A DNA stretch of 64,000 bases from a virus. Below the pieces are notes generated by a model, which ran no database searches, was not told where the DNA came from, and saw only the letters and a program-made list of their open reading frames with translations. Location of the stretch: the IMG/VR virus record IMGVR_UViG_3300046660_000488, positions 248,001 through 312,000 of that record; one strand, 5' to 3'. A program made the translations under genes and the position numbers. Position 1 is the stretch's first letter. Every line of letters begins with the position of its first letter. Positions 30,201 through 40,000 of this stretch are shown here, in pieces.

Positions 30201-33200
30201 CTGCTTGGACCGTGATGGCGATCACCTGCCGGGCAACTGGCGCGGTATCTACGTCAAGTACTTCGACACTTTCCGCCCGCACATCGCGCCTTGGGAAATG
30301 GTCGGGTTCTCCGAGAAGCCTTCCTACTGGGACGCCGAGTACGGCCTTGCTCCCTACACCCGTGGCAACACCAAGCTGTGGGACGACATGCGCGACGGCG
30401 TGATCCGCAGCGGTGTTCGTGCAGGCACGTTCGAACGCTGGGCTCGCCCGACGCTGTACGACGTCCTGCCCATCGACGATCAAGGCCGCCTGATGGACCC
30501 CATCGCGGCCGGTATCGTCCTGACGGCGCCGACCTACCAGCAGGCCACGCAGCCGTGGAAAATGGGCGACTGGAGCCCCGAAGAGTACAAGTGGCGGACC
30601 TCGGTGTCCTACCCGTTCGCAATGTCTCTGGCGGGCTTCCTCGCCAAGCCTGCGCGCTTTGTCGAGCAGGGCTGGGACACGATCAACATCCAGCAGGACG
30701 GTTCGGGGCAATGGATTTACATGCCTACCGGCAACCGTCCGCTCAACAGTGAAGTCTACGTCCACGGCGAGTTGAACGAAGAAGGCACGGCCCGCGTCAG
30801 CGCGACCGGCGTCCAGCAATGGCTGGGCGATTACATGCTGTTCAAGGGTCAGGACCCATCGTCGTTCGGTAACGCAGTACGCGGTCTTGCCGTGCGTCTG
30901 GCTCACAAGATGGCTGGGTTCACCGCCACCGACACACTGCGCGCGATGGCCGACAACTTCGGTGACATCCCGGCTGAAGACGTCGTTCTCGAACTCTACC
31001 ACTCGCCGTCGATCCGCGAGGAAGTCTACAGCGGCGTACTGATCGAATGGACGGGCACGGGCTATCGCGTGATCGGCTACGACACGCGCTCGCCGGTCTT
31101 CAACATCATCGAACCGATGGTCGGTGGCCCCAAGGGCTCGATCTCGCTCAGCGACACGCCGGACCCGGTCATCAATTCGTGGCAACCGAACCGCTACTAC
31201 CCGATCAACACCAAGGTCAGCTACCTTGGCACGGTGTACGTGGCCAACTCCAGCCACACCAGCACGACCAATTTCGACACCAACCTCTGGACAGCATCCG
31301 GCTCGGTTCCGGTGCAGGCGCCGCGCGTCACGACCTATCTGCTGGGCACAGGCTTCGTCCGCAAGGTTCCGTACGGCACGCTGTTCACCACCGTTCAAGA
31401 CGTGGCTGACTTCCTGCTGGGGTACGAGCGCTATCTTGAATCGCGCGGCTGGATTTTCGACCAGACCGACAGCAACAACGAAGTCCTGAACTGGTCGGGG
31501 TCGGTCAAGGAATTCCTCGGTTGGTCGCAACTCAACTGGGACATCGGCGCGTTCGTCGCCCTGTCTCCGTCAGCCTCGGGCCTGAAATTCTATATCGAGC
31601 AGGGCATCACGATGGACACCCTGACGCCGATCAACGGCGTTTACGGTCTGCTTGACCGGACGGGCACGCCTATCGACCGCCGCAACATCGTCGTCAACCG
31701 TCTGGACGAGGAAACTGAAATCCTGTCGCAAACCGGCGACATCTACAGCGCCCGCGTGAACGTCAGCGAGATCGAACACCTGCTGATCTTCAGCAATAAG
31801 ACGATCTTCAGCGACATCATCTACGAGCCGCTGTACAACCTGCGTCAGCCTCGTCTGCGTCTGATCGGCCGCCGCACGACCAATTGGACTGGTCGTCTGG
31901 ATGCTCCGGGCTACATCATCACCAACGATGAGGTCAAACCCAACTTCGTGAAGGCGGCCGACGATCTGCTGACGATGTTCGACATCGAGCAGGCCGACAA
32001 CACCACCCTTCGTGACCACGCTCGCCACATCATCGGCTACGACAACCGCGATTACCTGTCGAGCCTCGTACTGTCGGACGTCGAGCAGTTCGAATTCTTC
32101 CAAGGCCTGATCCACCAGAAGGGCGCGCCCGGCGCGTTCAACAAGCTGCTGCGCTCTGATTTCGTCGAGCAATCGCGCGAGTTGAAATTCCTCGAAGAGT
32201 GGGCGATCAAGCTGGACGAATACGGTGCCGTTGACGCGCGCAACCGCATTGCGTTCCTGCTGGGTTCGTCGCAGGTCAAGCGCAACCCGCAGATCATCCA
32301 CTTCCGCACCGGCGAAGCCTCGGACTCCGCGCTGGACTACGTCGAACTGGTTGACAGCGTCGCCGATGGTCTGGACGAAAAGTGGATCGAACGTCCTGAG
32401 AATCCGCTACTCGCCTTCCCCAAGCGTGACAGCTATGCTCGCGTCAACGGTGACCTGCCGGTGGCCGGTTACGTGCGTCTGGATGAAGTCCAGTACACGA
32501 CGTTCAGCTACGACGATGTCCCGGCTCTCTACGACGTCGCCAATAACGCTCTGATGTCCACGGGCGAGAACATTTGGGTTCACGAGACCCCGCTGGTCAC
32601 CGAAGCTTCGAACCAAGCCAACGCCAAGTTCTACTACGTCGGCGACTATCACGACGGGTACTGGGATGGCGCGACCCAGACGCGCGCTGAAGCGAACACG
32701 GTCGTGAACAATGAAGGCCGCTCGGTCTTCCGTTCGGCGCCGGGTGAAGCACCGTTCATCAGCAATGACGACACCTTCACGCCCATCCCCGGCCACACCT
32801 ACACGGTGACGTTCCCGATCCGCAAGATCGTGGCGGTTTCCAATGGCGTCTCCAGCTTTGTCCGCCCGGCGTTCGATGCGTTCGATGCCGATGGCGTTGT
32901 CACCGGCGCTCTGGGCCACAAGGAAGGTTTCGGATACGACTCGACGAAGGACATGATCTCCACGGATAACTGGGAGATCGGCAAGTGGTACAACATCACC
33001 GCAACGTGGACCTGTCCGTCCTCGCCAGCCTTCGTGTCGGCCCGCAGCCGCGTGCGTGTCAACCGCACCTATCCGGACGATGGCCCCGTTCCGTACTCCG
33101 ACGCCATCTACGAAATGCAGCCGATCAAGCTGTCGATCCAAGGCAACGTCGGCTGGGACGTCTACCGCGTCTACGAACTGAGCAGCGATGGGGAGCCGAA

Positions 33201-36200
33201 TACGGTCTCCAACGTGATCACCTTCGCTGAAGACCCGACCCTGACGACCACCGCGATGCGGATCAAGATGGCGCGACCGCACGGACTGTCCCTGATGGAC
33301 GTCGGCCGCTACATCGTGTTCGGCGGCTCGACCATGAGCGAACCGGAACTGGACGGTGTCCAAACGATCTCGGCCGTGTCGGAAGACTGGTTCGAAGTCC
33401 TGACCACGGGAAAGCGTGGTTTCGATTTCGTCACCAACAGCATGGTCGGTCCGGAAGTCCGCATCCTCAAGAGCGTCCGCTTCAACAGCGTCTCGGCGTT
33501 CAATGCCGAAATGCGTTCGCGCATCGGTTCCAAGGACGACGATCTGGCCTACGTGGACGGCACACCGTGGCGCGTGATGAAGCGCTCGACCGCACAACAG
33601 GAAACCGACGACTACGACGTAGACGGCATCACCCTGACAGTTGACGTTCCGTACTGGCGGATCGTTCGCGTTCAGCCCAAGCGCGTCGATGTTTCGCGTT
33701 TCACCTCGTCGCTGATCTACGACCTGAAGACGAAAATCAACAACACAACGATTCAACCCGAACCGCTGGTCCTCAACCACCTGAACCTGTCGGCCCCGCT
33801 GGCTGGCAAGATCATCGGCCGCGCCGAAAGCGAGATCGACTTCAAGCTCGATTACGACCCGGCCGTCTACACGACCGGCGGTGAAGTCAACATCACGGCG
33901 GCCGTCGCCGTGACCGCGCTCGACAAGAACCCGCCTCCGGGCGGATCGTGGGGCAAGGCACAGATCGGCCGCGTCTGGTGGGACCTGCGCGCTGTTCGTT
34001 TCCTCGAAACCGAAACCGACGACGTCATCTTCGGCCTGACCGATCAGGCACGCTACGACGCCGAACTGTCCTACCGTGCCGGTCACTGGAACCACATCGC
34101 GCCGGACACCAGCGTTGACGTCTACGAGTGGACGCGCAACCTCGTCTCGCCGGTGCAGTACACCGAACTGTCGCTGACCGACACGACCGGAACCTATGAA
34201 GGAACCGTACTCGACGCGGATGCCCCGCGCTGGGTGGAAATCAACGAATACGACCCCGTCTACGGCAACGTGACGGCCTATTACTACTGGATCAAGGGCA
34301 AGACGATCACGCCGAACGTCAGTGGTCGGAGCATGCCGGTTTCGACCGTAGCGCGGATCATCACCGACCCGCAACTGCTCGATCTACCGTGGATCGCGCC
34401 GATCATGCCCAACGCCCTGCTGGTGGCCGACATTGGTCTCTATCTGGACGACACGTTCGACTATGCGGCCGATGGCGCGGCACTGTCGGGCACGGTCCTG
34501 CAAATCGAGATCGACGATCACTACGAAGGCGTCGTGCACGACGAATGGATGCTGCTGCGTCCGAACGATGAGCGGTCCCTGCCGCCGGAATGGCTCTGGG
34601 ACAAGTTGCGCGACAGCCTCGTCGGTTTCGACGACCGCAAGCGCGATACGGCCCGCGCGCCTATTATCCCGACCGCTGAGGAACCGACCAATGAGCAGCC
34701 CGACAACTGGGGAACCGACCGCACGGACGACAACGCCGTGGTGACGCCTGCTTCCTTGGCATGGGTCACGCCGGAAGACCTTGGGCTGATCGAATGCCGT
34801 CTGGGCATCAACCCGGTCGCCATCACCGCCGATGGTTCGACCACGCCGATCACCTACGCCCTGACGTCAGACTCGACCCTGCCTCCGGGCATGGTGCTGT
34901 CCAACACTGGCGTGCTGACGGGCGAGATCACGCCGTACGTCAACCAAGTCTGGTACTTCACCATGACGGCGACGAACGGCCCGGAGACGATCACCCGCAC
35001 GTTCCACATCCGCTCGCTGATCCCCAAGCTCCCTCCGGAGTGGGTCACCCCGGCGGGCTCCATCGGCATCTTCACTGGCGCGGTCAGCTTCCAACTGGTT
35101 GCTACCGACGTGGACTCGCCGGTGCTCACCTACGCGCTGGCCAAGGGCTCTGTCTTGCCGAACGGCGTCACGCTGGACCCGGCGACAGGCCTGATCTCGG
35201 GCTATACCAACCCGCCCATCGGCTCGGTTACGGTCACTCCGTTTACGGTCATCGTCTCGGACGAACGCTTCGCCGTGCCGCGCACCTTCACGCTGACGAT
35301 CAAAGCGCCGAACGTTCCGCCGGTCTGGGTCTCGCCGGACGAAGGGGCTCTGCCGCAGGCCGAGCAAGGCCAACCGCTGTCGGTGCAGATGCTGGCGACC
35401 GATCCGGAAGGTGGTCCGATCACGTACGTGGCGGCTACGTCTTCGGGCACGGAAGTTTCCGATTTCGCCCAAATCATTCCGGGTGTGACGTTCAATCAGG
35501 CCTCGGGTCTCATGTCTGGAACCCCGGCCATGAGCGGCAATTACGCCTTCACGATCTACGCCGTGGATCAGGAAGACGGCCGCACACCGCGCTCCTTCAC
35601 GCTGAACGCCAAGACGGCAAACACGCCGCCGGTTTGGCAGACGGCCGCGTCGCTGGGCAACATCGGTGTCAACGCGCCCTATAGCCTGCAACTGGTCGCC
35701 GTCGATGCGGATAGCGATCCGCTGACCTTCGCCATCGTCAACGGCGCCCTGCCTGCTGGCCTGACAATGTCGAGCACCGGCCTGATCAGCGGCACGACGC
35801 CGAACCTGACGGCGACCACGCCGTACACGTTCGAGGTCACGGTATCAGACGGTCGCAATCCGCCAGTGGCGCGCACCTTTACGCTGACGATCAACTACGT
35901 CTTCGTGGCCGACCGCACGCCGGACCCGCTTAACTGGAACGACACCTACGCTTCGGGTCCGACCGATGACTCGTTTATTCCGGGCGTTAGCGTTGGTGGC
36001 AACACCAACAGCCAAACGATCACCGGCATCAACGTGCCCATCACCTTGAAGATCACTTGCTCGCGTACTCTGGTGAATGGTGAAAATCTCGCCGTTTACA
36101 AGAACGGCACGGCTCTCACTGACGCGGCGACTCAGATGGTTGTTGGTGAGAACTCGATCACGCTGGCTGACATCGTCAACGGAGACGTCATCATCTTCCG

Positions 36201-37074
36201 CTTTGGGGGTTATTACGACACCAACGTGCTGTTCACGGTCGTCAACCAGACGGACGGCAACGCGGTGCTCGACACCTTCCGTTCCTACGTGGACAAGACC
36301 AACGAGCCGGACATCACGCCCGATCCGTTGGACTGGACCAATTCGGCCGCCATTGGCGACACCGACGAGTCGTGGATTCCGGGTGTTAGCGTCGGCGGCA
36401 ACACGAACATGCAGAAGATCACGGGCATCAACCTGCCGATCACGCTGAAGATCACGGCCAGCCGTATGCTCACGCAGGGTGAAAACCTTGCGATCTACAA
36501 GAACGGCGCGACCCTGCCGTCGAGCATAATCCAAGGCCAGAACACGATCCAGTTCACGGTCAACGATCAGGATGAAATCCTTTATCGCTTCGGCGGCTTC
36601 CACACGACGTCGATCAATTTCACAGTGGTCAACGTGACGGACTCCAACACCGTGCTCGACACGTTCACGTCCACGGTCACCCAGACCAATGACGTGACGC
36701 CCGATCCGGTCAACTGGACGAACTCGGCCGCAGTCGGCCCGACCGATGACTCGTACATTCCGGGCGTCAGTGTTGGTGGCAACACCAACAACCAGACGAT
36801 CACGGGCATCTATCCGCCGATCACGCTGCGCGTCAAATGTAACCGCATCCTTACGCAGGGCGAAAACCTCGCCGTCTATGTGGCGGGAGTGGGCCTGCCG
36901 TCGAGCATGATCCAAGGTCAAGACACGTTCGAATTCCAAGTCTCGAACAACAACACTGTTCTGTTCCGCTTCGGTGGTTTCCACACGACATCGGTCGTCT
37001 TCACGGTAACCAACGTGTCTGATGGGAACAAAGTTCTCGACACCTTTACGTCAACGATCACCAAGACGAACTGA
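27247..37074 (+). CDS. Giant tail/baseplate structural protein
   Basis: 3275 residues. It occupies the place of T4 gp7 after gp25 and gp6, but is three times as long. The first 2500 residues look like a large wedge or tail protein (LEGEYYSW-type aromatic segments, PFQYYWLG, and repeated Trp-rich modules such as WQPNRYYPINTKVSYLGTVY). From about residue 2500 to 2890 follow four or five putative-Ig repeats (TYALAKGSVLPNGVTLDPAT, TFAIVNGALPAGLTMSSTGL). The last 385 residues are three copies of a 125-130-residue beta module starting TPDP-x-x-W. It is leaderless behind a late promoter. The role may be wedge, connector or host-contact arm. Confidence 0.8.
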   Translation: MATSDYKRRLINQLPAVLQTDVLKNFFATAIDPLFQPGSSEPISGYIGQKPAYYDPAKDFYIEEPTAARAAYQLEPAMVSLDNTSAVAHSLCYDDLINYLQSQGSIVSNHSRLFEGEYYSWAPPVDLDKLNNPFQYYWLGSLTDEEADRVTMNLRAERAVYTYDGNSSATYKLPDVFDITFPTTVESHVVLVNGEAVAANFDSAGYATIQTGDLQLGDVIETIRYGDLTKVINGRASLALYSLIAWVSTMPTMVNDIYTANVPRQYAVGELVYVGDRQGNGTAYRCVRAHAAGPTFNENFWTKANEAINATSGTHARLIDGIGTSKETARGVFFDGVGTSIELTPDYSNNPGGAVAHYVVIDRRSNEKSPWTRRNLWVHKSSFEWSGFDMTARKAARPIIEFLPNLELFNYGSRRLTDVQGLLTSEQATIADNFDIYPWDDNVWDEEKVNLSRINGKFLGRLSDPRYGIADEVADDAVVGSVVVDNGYVLQPQDRLFVMQTSSPEPELNNLIYEAVSNTDTPLPSGATVDVVELVMAGEPRIGDIVRLSPGKGVNLTPEQRALQESVFADQIEYWYNGIAWVRANTGETPPLFMLYDADQNALSDGNVYNNSDFAGSELFSYKVGTGTDDAYLGFPLVYNEYGQPIFEVDPIVNRVTYTGGEVSGYYYYRFVDTDSYSNSWFPVEKSSSQELVDGVYQIPLNLQANPGNFEVATISRNQWFDHFSEVMKEQVGFIGDPYTTNNWRDTAKELGHGNKILQHRAPLLKTMLLASDSKFDLPSSIRYAEQEYVRFRNRFVQTILELQTNGTLTENDPVSTWVDQVLAQLRLSKTTDFPFALNMMAGGQYFIPPTPTYLGVWSATKPRMELDTTLSTPKLKIRGHDGSLVDGLGDITTPNFGNFIDAIRLSFEKRIYDNLPAAFKTEAEPVFDLEHEVGGKYYEGDYSVDEINAILEPSFERWAQVNRVDYRLNVGFVNDAPFTWNYSTCLDRDGDHLPGNWRGIYVKYFDTFRPHIAPWEMVGFSEKPSYWDAEYGLAPYTRGNTKLWDDMRDGVIRSGVRAGTFERWARPTLYDVLPIDDQGRLMDPIAAGIVLTAPTYQQATQPWKMGDWSPEEYKWRTSVSYPFAMSLAGFLAKPARFVEQGWDTINIQQDGSGQWIYMPTGNRPLNSEVYVHGELNEEGTARVSATGVQQWLGDYMLFKGQDPSSFGNAVRGLAVRLAHKMAGFTATDTLRAMADNFGDIPAEDVVLELYHSPSIREEVYSGVLIEWTGTGYRVIGYDTRSPVFNIIEPMVGGPKGSISLSDTPDPVINSWQPNRYYPINTKVSYLGTVYVANSSHTSTTNFDTNLWTASGSVPVQAPRVTTYLLGTGFVRKVPYGTLFTTVQDVADFLLGYERYLESRGWIFDQTDSNNEVLNWSGSVKEFLGWSQLNWDIGAFVALSPSASGLKFYIEQGITMDTLTPINGVYGLLDRTGTPIDRRNIVVNRLDEETEILSQTGDIYSARVNVSEIEHLLIFSNKTIFSDIIYEPLYNLRQPRLRLIGRRTTNWTGRLDAPGYIITNDEVKPNFVKAADDLLTMFDIEQADNTTLRDHARHIIGYDNRDYLSSLVLSDVEQFEFFQGLIHQKGAPGAFNKLLRSDFVEQSRELKFLEEWAIKLDEYGAVDARNRIAFLLGSSQVKRNPQIIHFRTGEASDSALDYVELVDSVADGLDEKWIERPENPLLAFPKRDSYARVNGDLPVAGYVRLDEVQYTTFSYDDVPALYDVANNALMSTGENIWVHETPLVTEASNQANAKFYYVGDYHDGYWDGATQTRAEANTVVNNEGRSVFRSAPGEAPFISNDDTFTPIPGHTYTVTFPIRKIVAVSNGVSSFVRPAFDAFDADGVVTGALGHKEGFGYDSTKDMISTDNWEIGKWYNITATWTCPSSPAFVSARSRVRVNRTYPDDGPVPYSDAIYEMQPIKLSIQGNVGWDVYRVYELSSDGEPNTVSNVITFAEDPTLTTTAMRIKMARPHGLSLMDVGRYIVFGGSTMSEPELDGVQTISAVSEDWFEVLTTGKRGFDFVTNSMVGPEVRILKSVRFNSVSAFNAEMRSRIGSKDDDLAYVDGTPWRVMKRSTAQQETDDYDVDGITLTVDVPYWRIVRVQPKRVDVSRFTSSLIYDLKTKINNTTIQPEPLVLNHLNLSAPLAGKIIGRAESEIDFKLDYDPAVYTTGGEVNITAAVAVTALDKNPPPGGSWGKAQIGRVWWDLRAVRFLETETDDVIFGLTDQARYDAELSYRAGHWNHIAPDTSVDVYEWTRNLVSPVQYTELSLTDTTGTYEGTVLDADAPRWVEINEYDPVYGNVTAYYYWIKGKTITPNVSGRSMPVSTVARIITDPQLLDLPWIAPIMPNALLVADIGLYLDDTFDYAADGAALSGTVLQIEIDDHYEGVVHDEWMLLRPNDERSLPPEWLWDKLRDSLVGFDDRKRDTARAPIIPTAEEPTNEQPDNWGTDRTDDNAVVTPASLAWVTPEDLGLIECRLGINPVAITADGSTTPITYALTSDSTLPPGMVLSNTGVLTGEITPYVNQVWYFTMTATNGPETITRTFHIRSLIPKLPPEWVTPAGSIGIFTGAVSFQLVATDVDSPVLTYALAKGSVLPNGVTLDPATGLISGYTNPPIGSVTVTPFTVIVSDERFAVPRTFTLTIKAPNVPPVWVSPDEGALPQAEQGQPLSVQMLATDPEGGPITYVAATSSGTEVSDFAQIIPGVTFNQASGLMSGTPAMSGNYAFTIYAVDQEDGRTPRSFTLNAKTANTPPVWQTAASLGNIGVNAPYSLQLVAVDADSDPLTFAIVNGALPAGLTMSSTGLISGTTPNLTATTPYTFEVTVSDGRNPPVARTFTLTINYVFVADRTPDPLNWNDTYASGPTDDSFIPGVSVGGNTNSQTITGINVPITLKITCSRTLVNGENLAVYKNGTALTDAATQMVVGENSITLADIVNGDVIIFRFGGYYDTNVLFTVVNQTDGNAVLDTFRSYVDKTNEPDITPDPLDWTNSAAIGDTDESWIPGVSVGGNTNMQKITGINLPITLKITASRMLTQGENLAIYKNGATLPSSIIQGQNTIQFTVNDQDEILYRFGGFHTTSINFTVVNVTDSNTVLDTFTSTVTQTNDVTPDPVNWTNSAAVGPTDDSYIPGVSVGGNTNNQTITGIYPPITLRVKCNRILTQGENLAVYVAGVGLPSSMIQGQDTFEFQVSNNNTVLFRFGGFHTTSVVFTVTNVSDGNKVLDTFTSTITKTN
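34760..35900 (+). repeat. Tandem putative-Ig (He_PIG) modules in the giant protein
   Basis: Four to five units of roughly 85-95 residues share the pattern T-Y-A-L-x-x-G-S-x-L-P-x-G-V-T-L-D-x-x-T-G-x-I-S-G, then a strand ending FT-[LV]-T. The same module occurs in the 17730 and 37089 genes. Confidence 0.7.
35915..37070 (+). repeat. Three tandem C-terminal beta modules
   Basis: Units begin near 35918, 36316 and 36696, each with TPDP-[LV]-[ND]-W, then S-x-IPGVSVGGNTN-x-Q, ITLK-[IV], GENLA-[VI]-Y and FRFGG-[YF]. They are highly similar in DNA and protein, so they arose by recent duplication and could recombine. Confidence 0.85.
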
Positions 37075-37076
37075 CC

Positions 37077-37083
37077 CTAAATA
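37077..37083 (+). promoter_or_regulatory. Late promoter (CTAAATA)
   Basis: TAAATA ends five bases before the ATG at 37089 (TTGGT between) and directly follows the stop of the giant gene. Confidence 0.65.
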
Positions 37084-37088
37084 TTGGT

Positions 37089-40000
37089 ATGGTTCATTTC
37101 GTCGAGATTCCCGAAAATCTGCTTGGAGCGCACTCCTACTATCCCATCGAAAACTTGATTGGACAGTATGAGGGCGCTCTTGGCCTTGGCATCACCGGTC
37201 ATGTTTGCTATGAAGGCGAGCATTTCCAAGGCCGTGTCTCGGCGGTTGACCCTGACGGTCAGCCCGTTTACTTCCGGCTGGCAGAAGGCAAGCTCCCGCT
37301 CAATTTCTATCTCGACCCCGAAACCGGTGAGATCGGAACGGGCGATGGCCTGACCGCGAGCCTGTCTCACCTTCCGCCGGATTCGTTTGGCTTCGGTTTC
37401 CTCTACGGCGATTACACGTGGAATTTCGTCATCGAAGCGTCGGACGGCGCGAGCACTATCCGCCAAGGGTTCTCGATCCTCGTCAAGCACCGCAACCTTG
37501 CTCCCGTTTGGATCACCAACGCGGGTGTGATCTGTGACGAATTGGAGGAAACACCGGTTCGTTTCCGCGTCACGGCGCTCGATCCCGAGTACGAGGATTA
37601 CAACGACGCCAACGCTACCCTGACTTACGAGTTGATCGACGGCGAACTGCCTGTGCCACTGGCCAACGGCATTGACGGCGTCATCTTCAACAATGGCGTG
37701 TTCTTTGGCGTGCTTCCGAAGGTTGACGCCGACCAGACCTACACTATCCCGATCCGGGTCACGGATTATCCGCGCGAGTATGACCCGGCGTTCCCGAATA
37801 CACCCTCTTCGGCACTGTCCAGCACCCGTACTTTCACCATCCACGTCCGCAACAAGAACGAGCCGCCGGTCTGGGTGACCGCTGAAGGCGCGCTGGTCGA
37901 TGGTGACGAAGGTTCGCCATATTCGGTTCAACTCGCCGCGACTGACCCTCAGAACGACGTCCTGTCGTACACGCTGGTCAGCGGCACGCTTCCGGCTGGC
38001 TTGACGCTCAGCCCCACGGGCCTGATCGAAGGTACGATCCAGCCGTCCACGCCTCCGGCGCCGCCGACGCAAGATTGGTACACGTTCAACCAATCCAGCC
38101 CTAACTCCCAGCCGGTCCCGGCAGGCGATCACGTTTTCCTTCTCAGCGATGGCACGCAGGTGTTCCGCACCTTGCCGGGTGAATCGCTGTCGATCACGGA
38201 CAAATCTCAAATCCAACCCGTCGTCGGTGAGACCTACATCTGCCGCATCGTGGCCCGCAAGACGGTCGCGCCCACCAATGGCGTGACGTCCTACATTCGT
38301 CCCGTGTTCGACGGACTGACAGGTCAGGTGGGTACGCCCATCTTCGGCAATCGCTCCGGCCTTGGCTACATCAGCGATCCGACCAACGTTGGCTACGATT
38401 TCTTCGACACGGCCGCTTGGCCACTGAACCAGTGGATCACAATCCAGTGCTCCTACACGTGGCCGGGTAATTCGTCGTACGACAGCCTGAGTTCGCGCAT
38501 CCGCTATAACCGCACGGCCTTCCCGCGCGACGGTGGCCAGCACAATTACGCCGCTGATCCAAGCGCGCGCGTTGATGGCCCGCCGTTCTCGAATGGCGTC
38601 TTCGAATTCAAGTCCTCGACGATCTCGGCCAGCGGTTCCAACTCGGAATTCACGGTCGCTGTGTCGGATGGCGAGTTCTCGGTCGAGCGCAAATTCTCGA
38701 TCAAATCCATCGCCGCCAACCTGCCTCCGGTCTGGGTGACCGATAGCGAGCTTGGTTCGTTCATCGCCGGGCAGACCGGCACGTTCGCTACCGTGGTCGC
38801 TACCGATCCGGAAGGTCAAGTTGTGTCCTTCGCCGTGACGGGTGGCTCTCTACCGCCGGGCATCACGTTGTCGGCTGGTGGCACGATCTCGGGCACGGCG
38901 ACAGCAACCACCACAACGACCTACACCTTCACGATCAGCGCGACCGATGGCGAGACTGCCGTTCCGCGTGAATTCCACATGACCATCACGGTCATCCCGA
39001 ACGGCGCGCCGGTCTGGGACACGCCTGCTGGCTCGATTGGCACGTACCGTGGCGGTGACCCGTTCAACTACGCTTTGCAGGCCCACGACCCCGACAGCGA
39101 TCCGCTGACGTTCGCTCTGCAATCTGGCATCCTGCCGCAAGGCGTGACGCTTGGCGCCGATGGCGTGCTGTTCGGCACGCTCCCGCAAACCACCGTGGTC
39201 TCTCCGAATCCGACCAGCCTGACGCCCGCCACGCAGCCGACCGACAACCTCGTGTTCGACCCGTGGATGATCCAAGGCGGCGGCGCGTGGAAATCCATGG
39301 GCAAGTGGCATCCGGAAGGTGGCCCGTACATCTACATCAGCAAAGATGCTGGCTCGATGGACGTCAACGAAGGAACGAGCATCGCCGAGAGCGACAAATT
39401 CGCCGTCTATGGCAACTCCCCGTACACCTATCAGTACACCGCTCTGGCCTACAACATCCAGTCGGGAACATTCGGCGTTGACATTGCTTGGTACGACATC
39501 AACGACGCCTTTATCTCGACGTCTGCTGCCATCCAAGACGGCAACGTTGGCAACCCGAATGTCAATCCGGGTACGCAGGTTGCTCGCTCCAAGACCGTCC
39601 AGAGCCCGCCGAACGCGGCGTGGGGACGTGCGCGCGTCTACACCTACAATCTGGTCTGGAAAGGCGGCTCCGGCGGCTTCGCGGCGCTCGTTCAGAACCT
39701 GATGGTCAGCAACACCTCTTCGGTGCAGACTTTCAACAACAACGCCACTAACGGCGCGCCGTACAAGAACCCGACCTACCAATATGCCTCGACCGGCTCT
39801 GACCAGACCTTCGAGTTCACGGCCACGGTCAGCGACGGTACGGTCACCCTGCCTCGCACCTTCAGCATGCTGGTCTCCAGCGTCGCGCCGCTGATCAAGA
39901 CGGTCACGGCCAACGAGGACTGGACGGTTCCGGCTGGCGTCACAGCAGTCATGTTCCACTGGGTCATTGCCGGTGGCGGTGGTGGCGGCAACTCGACCGA

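Noticed and set aside
28891-31530. Very long antisense open frame (879 codons) opposite the giant tail gene
   Set aside because: It is a by-product of GC-rich codon use in the plus-strand gene; no ribosome site, and composition typical of mirror frames (His, Val, Asp, Arg rich).
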